This document shows, one piece after another, positions 24,457 to 39,372 of a stretch of 64,000 bases of DNA. Location: NCBI GenBank assembly GCA_034401795.1, contig CM067369.1, positions 137,528,496-137,592,495 of the forward strand. Direction: 5' to 3'. Numbering within the stretch: position 1 is the first letter of the stretch; each line of letters begins with the position of its first letter. Origin of the DNA: Chaetoderma sp. LZ-2023a. Taxonomy: Eukaryota; Mollusca; Caudofoveata; Chaetodermatida; Chaetodermatidae. The position numbers were made by a program, and so were the translations under genes. The notes under the pieces are model-generated. The model worked only from the letters and a program-made list of their open reading frames with translations. It did no database searches and was not told the DNA's origin.

Positions 24457-26629
24457 AGTTGTCCAATATTTATAAGGCCATCTCGCCTCTAGAAAACAAA
24501 AATAACAAATCTCAGGCAATAAAATAAATAAAAAATATTTTCAGTTTTTTGAAAATTCTGAGCCAGCGCCTTAACCATATTACTACCTACCTACCTACCT
24601 ACAAAAACCCACCACCACCGGCTATACGTGTCTTATCTATGTGTCGTAATTGGCGTCTTTATGATCTGGATTGCTGGCATCAAAGAGGCATGAATATGTT
24701 CTATTAATCTATCCGCCTTTCACATTCTAGCGCGCTTTCTATAAATTCAACTTTTATTTTGGAACACATGTACAGAAAAATAGCACTTTGATTTGGGGAA
24801 AGCCCATGAAATACACATTTTAGCCATAAATCGGGAACGTAAGTAGTTAGAATCACAAATTTTGCTACATTCTTTCATATTATAGGTGGATAGAAGTTCT
24901 CAGTTTCAGCACAAAGCATCAAATATCTAGGTAACGGGGTCACAAACTGCATACTGGAATACATCTTTTTGACCACAACTCTGGAATGCCAGAATGTATA
25001 ATCACCAGATTTAGCACACGCCTTCATATTGTTACAGCTTTTGGGGTCACTAAGTAGGGTGGGGGGGAGAGAATTAAAATTTGATTTTGATTTTGTTTGA
25101 TTTAATGTGAAATTTCCAATGCTGGCCCAACGTTGGCAAACACATGATAAAGCCAACGTTGTAATGCCAACTGCGATCTGCCAACCTGTTGCCAACCTCT
25201 ACATGTTTTCAGGGAGTCAGCATCTCCCTCGAGTGCATTATAGTTGTCTAGTGTGAACTGTGAACACAACCTTACTTACCTTAGTAATATTTATTAAGCT
25301 GCTACCCTCAGCTAAAATGTTTCATCAGTATCTAGCAATAAGCTATAGCGCTGAGTTATCTCACCTAATTACATGTCTATTTGGACTCTAGGTCACATTG
25401 ACCTATTGCATCTTTGGAAGATCCATCCATTTAAATGTGTTAAAAATATAGGGCGGGTGTAGGTCCCATGTGACAGAACATAGACAATGTCTAATTTGAT
25501 ATTCTTATTGGCTTACGGTAGTTTTTAGTAACCGCATACTTAATGTGACTGTACCTTATCAGCTTGTGGTTTCCATCTATATGCCATACAGAATTGGGTC
25601 CGGCAACAGAATATGTCCTGCGTTTTAGAAGACCAGGAAGAGATCTTTGTGATGAGCCATCTGGGTCAACACGCAACATGCTGTCCCTCACTCGGTGCCG
25701 TTGAACCTTGATTCCATTGTTGACAAGTCTAGACCGGACAGCATTTGGTCCTATTTGCCTGTTTCCCCTGATGGCATCCACAACCGCTGTGTCAAGGTCC
25801 GCATCGGAGATGTCTGAATATAAATCAGACAGTTTCAACTCAAACTGTCTGGAAAGAGAAGAGATATAATCAGAAGGAAGAAAGCAAGGTTCCCGCATCC
25901 TGCCATTCACCTACAGTCTATAGGAATCACCTACAGCTTGCTCCATATTGTCGTAATAATGACAGAATGAATTTATATAGCCTAATAGCTAGGCGAAAAT
26001 AGTAATGGGAAATACGCCAGTAAGCAGAAATGTTTAATTGTAGTGGTGGAAATTTGATGATTTTTAACTTCTAATGCACAGAAAATATATATCCTACGCC
26101 TATAATGGAACGCTACAGATGCAACTGTTAGGGCGACATGGTGAATGCAATCTTTGATCTATACGCGTCTTTCTTGCTCGCGTGTCATGTTCAGATCCTC
26201 TGCACCATCATCGCATAATGAGATGAGAATGATTCTCGTTCTCATAAGGTTCTAAATATACAGCATTATGACAGAAAACAAATTTAGGCATTGCCGTTAT
26301 CCATCTGTTTGATACGATTTACAAGGAATGGCAGACCAAATTAATCTCAATGTAAGACGTAAGCGAAGATATGATAATTTACCTAAGTCTTCGTTTGACT
26401 GTAGACGTTGACACATTCAGAATGGTGCCCATTTTAACAGTTGTAAAGCCACAGCCAATGAGGAATTTTAGTTGATCCTTTGTAATGCTGTACGCAGGTG
26501 CACCACGTCTATTTTGAATAGGTTCTCTTACAGCTTGATAGCCAACTTGACCTAGTAGAAATATGAATATATAATGAACGTTTGGAAAATCTAGCATATT
26601 ACCTGTAGAAAGAAGAAAATGAACTCTAA

Positions 26630-26677
<48 letters not shown>

Positions 26678-27700
26678 GCTGGTCGGTCGGTCGGTTGATC
26701 GATAGATCTGTCGGTTGGTCGGTCTGCCTGCTTGCATGCATGTATGCCTGCTTGCTTCCAACATCACTGTAACATCAATCCTTTCTCCATACTTCGGACC
26801 ATCCTTCCACTCATCCGTCTGTCCATCTGTCTAAATTTGTCCAGTTCGATGTAGACTTTTAAAGGGAATTCTCACAGCTCAACAATAAGCAATAATCAAA
26901 TAAGTATACTGCCATTGCTACTCCAAAGAACCTGATTATTAGTCTCGCAAGATACGCATAATAGCCGCGTGTGCGCGTGTATGTGTGCGTGCGTGCGTAC
27001 GTATGTGGGTGTCCGCAGCTATAACTCTATTCCAAGTACCTTGATCAAACTGTTGTGGTGCCCTGAAGAAATGTATTCATATTGGAGTTAATGTGAAGGA
27101 CATCGAAAAGGTCTGGTACAAAGTCTAATATTCTTATGAATGGACCGTCACCCAAACTTGTCTGGGGTGTTGTCCTTGTTGGACCAAATAACTGTATATT
27201 GATTTGGGTGTTAATGGCTCAAAGACAAAGATCCGCGGTATGGTGTATCACGATAATTCAAATTCTACTCGCCTACATGGAAGGATATTCCGTAAACATG
27301 GCTGAGAGGTTTTCCTTTGGGGCCTAATGAGTTGTGATGTTATTGTGGTCAAAAGGTTCAGAGGTCAATGGGCAAGATTATCTAAAATTGCACGTATGTG
27401 ATTGTTTCTATTATCTGGTAAAATAACTATATTTAGTGCGTCTATGAAAATGTGAGGCGCGTGTTATGCGGGTATGTAAATAACTAACTATAGGTGTACG
27501 GAATTTGGATTTGCCATGCTGATCATTTAACGCGGTTTCTTTTTATTCACCCAAACCTGTTCTACGAGATGATCTATTTATCAACAGAGTGGCTCATTCT
27601 TAGCTAGGCTCCGACACGGTTTTCACGTGTTGGGATCAGTTTATGCTCTTTGAACCCTGAATTCTCACATTCCCATTTTCAACGTAATTATGCAGGTAAG

Positions 27701-27778
27701 CTGTTGAGTATTTTGAAACTAATTTACCTATGACAATAACATCTCCAAGTCAAATTGGTTTCAAAATTATTCGACAGA
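27701..27778. repeat. GTTGAATATTTTGAAACTAA hairpin, second segment A
   Basis: Duplicate of the hairpin at 8548-8625. Confidence 0.6.
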
Positions 27779-27965
27779 ATGTTTATTAAATAGTAGACAT
27801 ACAATTCGTGTACTTTCGACGCTTTAAATGTCCAGGTCGGAGCTATAGATATGTCATTCCTTGTGCGTTTTAATTGTGACATCAGCCCACTTGTGACAAC
27901 ATATAGCGCCATATGATGTCATTTACTTGAGTGACATCGGATACATCCATTTAGTAAATGATTTA

Positions 27966-28083
<118 letters not shown>

Positions 28084-28429
28084 CATATTTCGTCATACGT
28101 GTGCGACTATCTTCATTCTGCGAACGAATATCCTCAACCAAAAGGTCAATTTCTTCCAGAACAGATTGGCCAGTCTCTCTATCTATATCAAGTCCAGTGG
28201 TTCGTCTGATTGCTTCTTGTACGTGTGTTAACCTGTGAACAAAGAGACTCGTTGAACACACTATACGCCCATATAAATGGATTAATGAATAATATATCAA
28301 AATTATTTAAGAATTGAAATACATATGACCAGAGCTTATCACGTTCAGTGGACAGAAAATAAATGGCTCAAGGGCCATAGTGCTCACTTAGCTGATGAAG
28401 AACTGTAAGGATTTTTTTACATATATTAA

Positions 28430-28945
28430 TGCTCAACAAGCGCCATTGGTCCATCAGGCAAGCATAACTGTTCCCATAGGCCAATGGAGCAATGGTCCTT
28501 ATCATTATTGACCTATGAGGCAATCATCCTTACCAGTAGTACAAAAATATTGGTGTCCTTGACACGATTGACCAATGCGAAATGTACCATTGACCAATGG
28601 GGTAGCCATCCATGTCATTATTGACCAAGTAAATGGCATTTACCAACTGGAAAATGGTTACAGTAAAAAATTTGGCTGAGGAAATGTAATAATATTGTTG
28701 TCATTGACATTACTGACCAATGAAAAAAAGAACCATTGATCAATGGGTCAGTCATCACTGACACTATTGGCAAATGGTTCAAGTGTCACAACACTTACAT
28801 TTACCAAAGAGGCGATGGTGAGGTCACAGTAAAAATTGGATGAGAAAATTCAAGAATATTTGCATGATTGGGCAACTAGAAAAGTACCATTAATCAATAG
28901 GGCAGCCATCCATGACACCAACTGACAAATGATTAAAGGAACAGT
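28430..28945. repeat. CCAAT/ATTGG palindromic repeats, second copy
   Basis: Duplicate of 9340-9870, with single-base changes such as CAACGGG to CAACTGG. Confidence 0.5.
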
Positions 28946-29230
28946 TTAGCCACATCTTGTTTTAATCCATTAACAATTCACGAAACGTGACACAGATTAT
29001 TTTCCCAATGGGGTTCAATGCTTACAAACAACTTAAACAGCCAGAGTTACTGCCCTTGTTTCAAGTTGTGACATCTTCGTATTCATATTGAAGATTTCGG
29101 GTTGTCTACCCTTGTTGATGACGTGTGCTCTACCCCCTTCGATGAAACCTTGTACGGATGGTTGCTGTGACAACCGGTGCCACCGATGAAGATGGAGCAT
29201 GACACTAGCTCGCCTCGTAGGTACAGAGAC

Positions 29231-30470
29231 CTGACGATATTTATATTAGTGCCTGGGCCTGATCTAACTGCGCGCTTCAGAACGATTGGTTCGACACGGT
29301 GGTCTTCCGTGTTCTCCAGAATAACAACAAATAGGTGACAAACTTTTGTCTTGTATATATCACAAGGTGATCGTTTTACTTGCTAACTTTAACTGTACAA
29401 TAAACCTACAAAGTTGGTAACTTTTACTGTTACCTAGCGATCTATTCACAAGCATTAAATATTACAACTCAATGTTTCCTAAGCTTCCCACTTTGACCAG
29501 CTCTTGCCTACTTAAAACCATTCAGCAAAGAGTTTCACAAGGTGCGAGGCGGACCGAACTCTCGATTAAAGTTAAAGTCCCCCTTATGTACTATCTCAGT
29601 TTCTATTCTCCCTCCATCTTGGTTTCGCACCGCCGGAGGTTGCTCTGATTCTCATTGGATTATGACATCATTTTGACCAATCAAGACCCCGACCCTCCCT
29701 CCCCGGGAGGGTGCTTTCTACCTAGCACCTGCAGTTTGGCTGGTTCTTGAGTGATGGGATCTGTCGTTCCCCTAACTTTATTTTAGAATTCCAGCTGGCT
29801 TCCCATGTCATTCCTGACGAATGACCTGTCCAAAATGACGAATGCTGATTTGATACCAAGGCTTGCTGGTGGATTAGCACGCCCCTCGATTTATATGTTT
29901 TTGATCATAACTTTCGATTGTGTACCTACCGCCTACAGGATGCTAAAATGTCCATGTCATGTTCATTGCCTATTAGTCGACAACTTGTAGAATGCTAGAG
30001 TTAATTGGCACACGAGTTACCATTCCTCATAGCCGGGTTATTCTCGGCTTATCCGGTCCCACGCTCCGGGAGAACACAGACCGCTACGTAACTAACTAAG
30101 TCCGTTTGTCCTATCTAATCTCTTTGATTGATTCCAACCTGGTGCTAACCATACACGATTCACTATCTGCGAAGCGGTACCTGCGCACTAGCTGACGTAC
30201 CTGCTGTCAGTCATCCAGTGCTGATAATATATATCCAAATAATAAGATGCTGGTAATGCATCTAAGTATAGATGATGATCAGCGCTAGTAACGTATCTAA
30301 ACATAGCCGCTGGTCGGTACATCTTAATATACATGGTGACATAGTCTATTAGCTCACCTGGTATTCACACCTGAATTTTACTCGGGACTTACTCGTACAT
30401 ATAAGATGTCCAGCGGGGTCATGACTTCCCACAAGACAATCCCATATCTACTATATGGCAAGTATAGATA
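29231..30470. other. unique flank right of segment A, no gene recognised
   Basis: No protein match recognised. Notable are a palindromic CCCTCCCCGGGAGGG-type motif near 29695-29711 and AATAAA at 29400. The first, unlocated exon of the minus-strand integrase gene could lie here, because this is the natural upstream side of segment A. Confidence 0.4.
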
Positions 30471-32230
30471 TTGCATTAAGGAACATATCTGCTAAATTTG
30501 TTTTAAATCCATCAACAATTAACAAAACAAATGTATTTTAACCAAAGGGTTGAATAGTTTGTCTTAATGAACCAGAGTTATGTCCGTTGTATAAAGGTGC
30601 GGACTCTTTATATTTATATTTCAAATAAATATTTGTATTTAGGAACAAATTTGGTTTTAATCCATCAACAATTGACGAATCACGTGTATTTTACCCCATA
30701 GGGTTTCAATACTGAAAACGACTTAATGAACCCGAGTTGTTGCCATTATTTAAGGGCGGGAACACTTCATATTCATAGTTCACATAGATGAACTGCATAA
30801 AGTAACATATCTGCCAATTTTCCTTTTAATCCCCATAGGGATCAATACTTAACAAGAAGTTCAATTGCAGGTGACGCTCCCCTGAACTATTAGCATTTGA
30901 ACCATTTGCGTTCAAATAGACATGATGGATAATTTTTTGAGAATCCAAGATGGTCACCAAAAATATTGACCAACCAAGATTATCGTGCGATATGTTGAAG
31001 CCTACCATTTTAGGATCGTCCTACCCAAGTTTTTATCTCGCCTGTGAAGCAGAAAGCGAGACATATGGATCACTAATTGCGGTGGCGTTGGTGGCGTCGT
31101 CGTCGCTGTCCATCATTTGAGCACTTTTGCTTAGCGCTTTTAAAATCAACTTTTTCTCAACAATGGCTCATCCAATCAGTGTTTCTCATGGCATCTAAAC
31201 TGTGGAGGTCCTAGCGACCTCACACCTAGAAATCTAGGGTTCCCAACCTGAAATCTGGGGGTCCCAAACTGAAATTTTAGATTTTTTCATCTATGCTAAA
31301 ATTAGAAAGTACCATGGGTGCACGGCTATGAATCTTAAGAATCAAGCAAAAATTTCAGAGGTCCCATGGGACCCACTACCACAACTTGTCCTATGAAAAT
31401 ACTGTATACATGTTCTGAAAGTTACCAACCTAGTATCCTTCCAGCTAAATCTGGTTGAAGTTGCCCAAGCAGTTAAAGAGAAGTAGCCTTTCAAACGATT
31501 TATCGCCATTTTTCGGAAAATTCAAAATGTCCGCCGAAAAAAGTGTCCAATCAAAATTATGTATGCAAAGTATGAAGCATACCACTCTAACCTCCTTTCT
31601 ACCGAGGCCTACTAACACATGATTATTGCACCCAAGTTTCGTCGAAATTGGGACATTGATATTGGAGGAGTAGCCTTTTAAAGGATTTTCGGATAATGTT
31701 GAGACAATCCAAGATGGCCGCCGGAAAAATTGTCGAACCAAAATTTGTGGAGCCTACCACCACAGGATCCTTCCAGCCAATTTCGGTTGAAATCGGTCAA
31801 ACCATTAAGGAGAAGAATCGATTTGACGGACGGATGATAGACGGCCGCCATGAGGTCGCTAGGTTTTTCGGGCCAGGTGAGCTAAAATGACTTAATGAAT
31901 AAAGTTATGGCCCTTCTTTAGGCTCGTGGGCTCGTGGCAACTTCGTATTCATAGCTCGAATAGATTTTGCCTAATGGAACATATCTGCCAAATTTTGTTT
32001 TAATCCATTGATAAAAGACGAAGTGTGCCACAAACGTATTTCCCCCTATAGGCGTCAATATTTTAACAATATAACAAGGGCCATAACTCTGCTATTTGTG
32101 GCCACTTCATCTTAATAGCCCAAATAGATATTGCCTAATTAAATGAACATATCTGCCAAATTTGGGTTTTATCAATCAACAAACATCGAAATTTGCCACA
32201 ATTGGTGACAGACGGCAGACAGACAAATCG
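30471..32230. repeat. decayed tandem/dispersed ~170-bp repeats
   Basis: Several units containing AACATATCTGCCAAATTT, AATCCATCAACAATT and CCAGAGTTATGTC-type phrases at about 30480, 30640, 30790, 31970 and 32145. A second repeat type (GCCTACCACC, CCTTCCAGCC, CAAGATGGCCGCC) lies at 31430-31890. Both are non-coding; short open frames are incidental. Confidence 0.6.
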
Positions 32231-32599
32231 CGATTGTATAAGCACACCTACGTGAAGCAATACAATCGACCAGTCAGCATTATTTGAAAATTAAGAGAAA
32301 GTCGTGGAAATATTTAGGACCTAAAATTAAATGTGTTCAAATCCGTTTTCCCAAAGTATAAACCTTTAAAGATAGACGAAGATCTGGAAAGCCGAGATCT
32401 TTTTTATGATTGAATGTTAATCACATACAACATGTGCGTTTAGACCACTGACACGCGTGGACATATCCGATATAACAAAATAGCATCCACATCGCATGCG
32501 TACATGACCTAAACTGTAGTAGTTTTGACAACAAACACCAGGTGGCATATGTACATTGAGGCCCAGTAAGTCTATAAGAATACCGGTCTCGTTAGAACC

Positions 32600-32701
32600 T
32601 TAAGATTTAATTCGGTTCACTACATCTTGGCACACAATTTAAGCCTCTAAATGTATACAATTTTAACAATTTTATTTTCAGGCATTCTGGTATATGGAAC
32701 T
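32600..32701. mobile_element. TTAA MITE, right half only
   Basis: Contains AAGCCTCTAAATGTATACAA and AACAATTTTATTTTCAGGCA, ending before TTAA at 32702-32705. The left half is missing. Confidence 0.55.
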
Positions 32702-32754
32702 TTAAGTAAAAGACTTTTATGTAAAAAAAACTTGCCCTTACAAAATACAATAAT

Positions 32755-34400
32755 TATTAGCTCACCTTCCCCGAAGGGCCAAGTGAGATTATGCAATGTC
32801 GGCCATCCTTCCGTCCGTCCGTCAAATCGCTTCGTCTCGACCGATTTCGACCAAATTTTCCTGGAAGGATCCTATATTTATAATCACAATTTTGATTGGT
32901 AAATTTTTCGGGTGAAATCGTAGATTTTATGATAAATTTACCGGAAACTGTAAAAAATGCTACTCCTTAACTTCTAGAAAAACTCCAACTAAATTTACGT
33001 GCAAGGATCATATATTAGGAGGCTCTATAATTTATTAGCTCACCTGGCCAGAATTTGATGACCCAGTTTTCGCGAAAACGCCTTCTACAAAACCGCTGAA
33101 TGGGTCGGGTCAAAATTTGGGAGATATGATTAGGGATTGAGGGCTATTAAAATTTGTTCAATGGAAGCTACTGTGTCGAAAAACATGGCCGTCGTGGGAC
33201 AATCAAAATATAGGGTGTTTGGCGGCCATTTTGATTTTTTTTATTTGATGAATTTTTAAAGCGAAATTGGATTTATATAGGGTTTTTTGTGTATTCTGAT
33301 TTCAAATTTGCCATTTTCGAAATATTTTGGTAAACGGTTTGTCGGCCACCTTGGATCTTTTTCCCGCCCAAAACTCCTATACTAAAGCAATGGGAAATTT
33401 AAAATGTCTTCTCGAGAACCTCTGGGCCGATTTCAAGTATATCTGACAGGAATTATTCTTAGGGCATATGGATACGAGTTTGTTCAAAGAAAGACGATCG
33501 GGCATCTTGGATTTTGGCTGACATTTAGAAACGTCTTTTAAAATATTCTTCTCCGAAACCGGTTGGGGGGGGGGGCGATGCAAACCTCATGAAATACGAT
33601 CTAGGGCAAGACCTGAACCAAGTTTGTTCAGGCCGAAACGACATTAAAATTTGTCAAAGTTGATATGTAAAAAGAACATGTCCGCCACGAATAAATTATT
33701 AAAATTTAGCATTTTTGGCGGTCATAAAAATCATAAAAATGCTACTTAAACAGTGGGCTAATTTCAATAAAACTTGGCTAAACCTTCTTCACAGAAATTT
33801 GATTGGTAATTTTTCCAGTGGTCATCTCGTTTTGTTCGGTTGTGCCAGTGGCCAATAATTCCAGGTGAACAATACAGGCCCCTAATTGGACCTCTTGTAT
33901 TTAGAATTTTGATTGGTCATTTTTTGGGGTGTAAATCTTAGATTTTATGAGAAATTTTACGGAAATTTTAAAAACGCCACTCCTTAGCTTCTTGACAGAT
34001 TTCAACTAAATTTGCCTGGAATGATTCTATGGTGGTAGGCTCTAGAACTTCTATTCAGAAGTTTGGTTGGACCATATTTTGGGTGAAAATCTTAGATTTT
34101 ATAACATATTTACAAAGTTGTCAAAACGTATCTCCTTAGCTTGAGATTTTGTTGAAAATCTTAGATTTTATGAAAACTTACCGGAAATTGTCAAAACACT
34201 ACGCCTCATTAACAGCTTGGCGGAATTCAGCTTAATTTGGCTGAAAGGACCCTATAGCTGTAACCTTCAGAACTTTATATACAGAATTTTGGCGGGTCAA
34301 GTTTTCTGGTAAAAATCTTAGATTTTATGAAAAATTCACCGGAAATTGTCAAGAGACTACACATCACTAACGGCTTGACAGATTGACTGACTCTATCTAA
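32755..34400. repeat. ~165-bp degenerate tandem repeat block with AGCTCACC...GAAGGGCC end
   Basis: Begins TAGCTCACCTTCCCCGAAGG and a (GTCC)n-like run, then repeats phrases such as AATCTTAGATTTTATGA, ACCGGAAATTGTCAA and CTCCTTAGCTTCT at about 32900, 33940, 34100, 34180 and 34310. Related sequence in inverse orientation is at 50110-50590. It is non-coding and of a type common in bivalve genomes (from memory). Confidence 0.6.
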
Positions 34401-34666
34401 CTCTAACTCTAGGCATTAAACTATTCATGCGCTCATCGTGGAAGCCAGCAGACGAATGACTAGCATTAGTATATAATTACGAGAATGATATTATACCAAC
34501 AATGGACCTTTCCATTTTTAGTTATGCCCCGCCCATCACTAGCTAAGCTCCACCAACACCTCGCCGTGTTGGGATTGATCTATCCCCGAATGCTCTAACT
34601 GTCAATTTCATGAAAACTATACAAGGAAGCTGTTAAATATTGTGTAACTAATTTGACTGGGTACTT

Positions 34667-34739
34667 GGATACTCTGGAAAGGTGAATTGTGCACCGGCAA
34701 AGACTCGGCCGGTGCACAATTCACCTTTCCAGAGTGTCC
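34667..34739. repeat. near-perfect 73-nt hairpin
   Basis: Arms 34671-34698 and 34708-34735 are perfectly complementary over 28 bp (ACTCTGGAAAGGTGAATTGT and its complement), with a 9-nt loop AAAGACTCG. The stem continues outward with one G-T pair (GGAT/GTCC). It sits just after a degenerate GTTAAATATTGTGTAACTAA left arm of the hairpin family, in place of that family's own apical stem. Confidence 0.8.
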
Positions 34740-35690
34740 ACCCATCATATGCGGGTCGTAGGACAGATTGTAGGCTGCAATCTGTCTGATCGTGTAATTC
34801 GGGCATTAAAAGCAACATGTCTGCCAAAGTAAAATGCCTCTGAATATATATATAATTGTTAGGGTCATGGGTTATCATTAGCAGAGAACATATATCCGAC
34901 ATTCCCCGTGATATATGAGAGTGAGACTGTATGCCCACTAGCTTTGTAGCAAATGGCCGCAAAGTTCAGAGTTTGTAATCTAGTTTTCAGTGTAATAGTT
35001 TCACACATACCTTGCTATTAAATCGTCCGTCGCCTCGGGTCTAGTCACTGCCACTTCATTTGCTAAAGACCTAAATCTTTGCGCTATATTTATTAGCCGT
35101 TGTTCACTGGTCATTTTCGTGATCGGTGCTTTTTTCCAGATAAGCTAACGAATTTGGTTGAATACCATCAAACGGTTTCTGAGGCGATAGCCTGACGAAC
35201 GTCCGGGTGGAGCCGATTACAATACTCCTTCGGATTTTTTTCCAAATCACGTGACAATAATATGGGAAGGCAGGACATAACGAGACGCGGGGCAAAGAGG
35301 GACGGCATCCCCCCCCCCCTACCACACACACACTCAGCCACCACCCCCCCCCCCACCGCCCCCACCACCACCCCCTCTGTGGCACAACGTAATGCAAGAT
35401 TTTAGATACGATATAGGTTTCTTTTTCGGCTACGTCATATGTATTCTATATCACGATTTTGAATTTTGCGCATGTTGATATAAGGATCTATGTTAAGTAG
35501 TGTATTTCTATAGACTTGTCTCAAAAGCAACTGTTAATTAAGATAGTTGATAAATAAAGCATTAAGGTATAATATTTGAAAAATAAATTGTGCATAAGCA
35601 TGATAAAATAGCGGGAAATGTGAAAAAAACGAAGTAAACGCGATTGTGACAAAAAGGGAATCCCCTTTTGGGGCAAGAGGGGGGCAATGT
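34740..35690. other. no gene recognised; C-rich tract
   Basis: The block 35309-35375 is almost pure C/A with runs of 7 to 12 C. The minus-strand Gly/Val/Trp-rich open frames here come from that tract. A small stem, ACAGATTG/CAATCTGT, lies at about 34762-34784. Confidence 0.5.
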
Positions 35691-35736
35691 CCCATTACAT
35701 GTCCCAATAGAAATTGTCAAATATTACCGATGTATG

Positions 35737-35738
35737 CA

Positions 35739-35823
<85 letters not shown>

Positions 35824-35853
35824 CACTACCACTACCACTACCACTACTACTAC

Positions 35854-35924
<71 letters not shown>

Positions 35925-35957
35925 CTACCGCCGCCGCTACTACTACTACTACTACTA

Positions 35958-36042
<85 letters not shown>
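35737..36042. repeat. (CTA)n-(TAG)n-(CTA)n compound microsatellite
   Basis: About 115 bp of CTA (with CCACTA variants), then about 70 bp of TAG from 35854, then about 100 bp of CTA from 35937. The CTA-to-TAG switch at about 35853 is a true inversion point, so the tract can fold on itself. All frames are open (poly Thr, Leu, Tyr, Ser, Val); these are artefacts. Confidence 0.95.
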
Positions 36043-36083
36043 CGCCAACGCCTCTGCCGCTGATAACGGTGGCAGCGACGGCA

Positions 36084-36452
36084 ATGGCGTCTACAAACTA
36101 CACACTAGTGATCTAACAGGAGAGATCTCAACAATGTAAAAGTGAGAATATCTGGACTGTACACCATAAAGATTCCAGTCAATTCGTGTGGTTGTGAGAC
36201 TGCTGGTTGAAAGCCAGTCCAGTGAAAGAGGATTTTGTCCTCTGGATGTTGGTCTAATGGTAGAGCACTCGCCTCCCAAACGCTAGGCGAAAGGTGCCAT
36301 AGAATTGCCAGGTTCGAACCCCACTTGGGTCGAAAAATTGAAAAAGGTAAAATTACATTCCAGATGATGAATGAGCTAAATCCTATGGTGACAGTGCGTC
36401 GTCAAATACAGGGTTCATAGAACAGTCAACTAATGCTTGACAATAATAAAAT
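36084..36452 (+). mobile_element. tRNA-derived SINE, copy 1
   Basis: Carries a tRNA-like segment at about 36243-36332: A-box-like TTGGTCTAATGG, an anticodon-arm-like CTCGCCTCCCAAACG (resembling tRNA-Gly CCC) and a perfect B box GGTTCGAACCC at 36311-36321. A body ending in GACAATAATAAAATCTACTA runs into a (CTA)n tail. About 160 bp of non-tRNA sequence precede the tRNA part, so the head is not at the extreme 5' end. Confidence 0.75.
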
Positions 36453-36485
<33 letters not shown>

Positions 36486-36488
36486 GTA

Positions 36489-36850
36489 ATGCCGTCTACA
36501 AACTACACACTAGTGATCTAACAGGAGAGATCTCAACAATGTAAAAGTGAGAATATCTGGACTGTACACCATAAAGATTCCAGTCAATTCGTGTGGTTGT
36601 GAGACTGCTGGTTGAAAGCCAGTCCAGTGAAAGAGGATTTTGTCCTCTGGATGTTGGTCTAATGGTAGAGCACTCGCCTCCCAAACGCTAGGCGAAAGGT
36701 GCCATAGAATTGCCAGGTTCGAACCCCACTTGGGTCGAAAAATTGAAAAAGGTAAAATTACATTCCAGATGATGAATGAGCTAAATCCTATGGTGACAGT
36801 GCGTCGTCAAATACAGGGTTCATAGAACTAATGCTTGACAATAATAAAAT
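36489..36850 (+). mobile_element. tRNA-derived SINE, copy 2
   Basis: Direct repeat of copy 1 with a 405-bp offset (B box at 36716-36726). It is nearly identical but lacks the AGTCAACT stretch near the tail. It is again followed by CTA repeats (36850-36910), which suggests (CTA)n is the family's 3' tail. Confidence 0.75.
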
Positions 36851-37004
36851 CTACTACTACCGTTACTACTACTACTACTACTACTACTACTGCTACCACT
36901 ACTACTACTACCGCCGATAAAGGTGGCAGTGCCAGCAATGCCGTCAGTGGTGGCGGCGGGATCTACTGCCACTGCTGCAGCTACGAATACTGCTGCTGCT
37001 ACTG

Positions 37005-37043
<39 letters not shown>
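36850..37043. repeat. CTA/CTG-rich microsatellite mix
   Basis: CTA units interrupted by GCCGATAAAGGTGGCAGTGC-like sequence, similar to 36043-36084 (GCCGCTGATAACGGTGGCAG), then TGCTGCTGC and a final (CTA)n up to 37043. Confidence 0.8.
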
Positions 37044-39081
<2,038 letters not shown>

Positions 39082-39297
39082 CCACTTGATTGGCTTGGAA
39101 TTGAATAAAATCACTGCTTTCGGACATGCATACGCGTACGTATAAATGTAATCACTCATTCGGATATGCATACGGATGCGCATGCGCGTTAATGGAATCC
39201 TAGCTTAATGCGTTTGCGTATCCGTATGAGTGATTCCATTGGTACGTATGCGTATACATGTCCGAAAGCAGTGATTTTATTCAATAAAATGGAAATC

Positions 39298-39326
39298 TAC
39301 TACTACTACTACTACTCCTACTACTC

Positions 39327-39372
<46 letters not shown>
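39298..39372. repeat. (CTA)n microsatellite
   Basis: Mirror of the (TAG)n at 5068-5150, interrupted by two CTC units. Confidence 0.9.

Larger units (their letters stand above)
18816..24590 (+). mobile_element. Penelope-like element, unit 3 (full length, 5775 bp)
   Basis: Third head-to-tail unit, ending at ATTACTACCTAC, where it merges into (CTAC)n at the start of the second segment A. The join sits on shared CTAC sequence, so the exact last base is ambiguous by a few nucleotides. Confidence 0.9.

Noticed and set aside
35646-36139. Poly-Leu, poly-Thr and poly-Val proteins
   Set aside because: Frames of the CTA/TAG microsatellite.
36243-36332. Functional tRNA-Gly gene
   Set aside because: Arms do not form a clean cloverleaf (long insert after the anticodon arm, unpaired acceptor stem). 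It is duplicated with non-tRNA flanks and tailed by CTA, so SINE is the better call.
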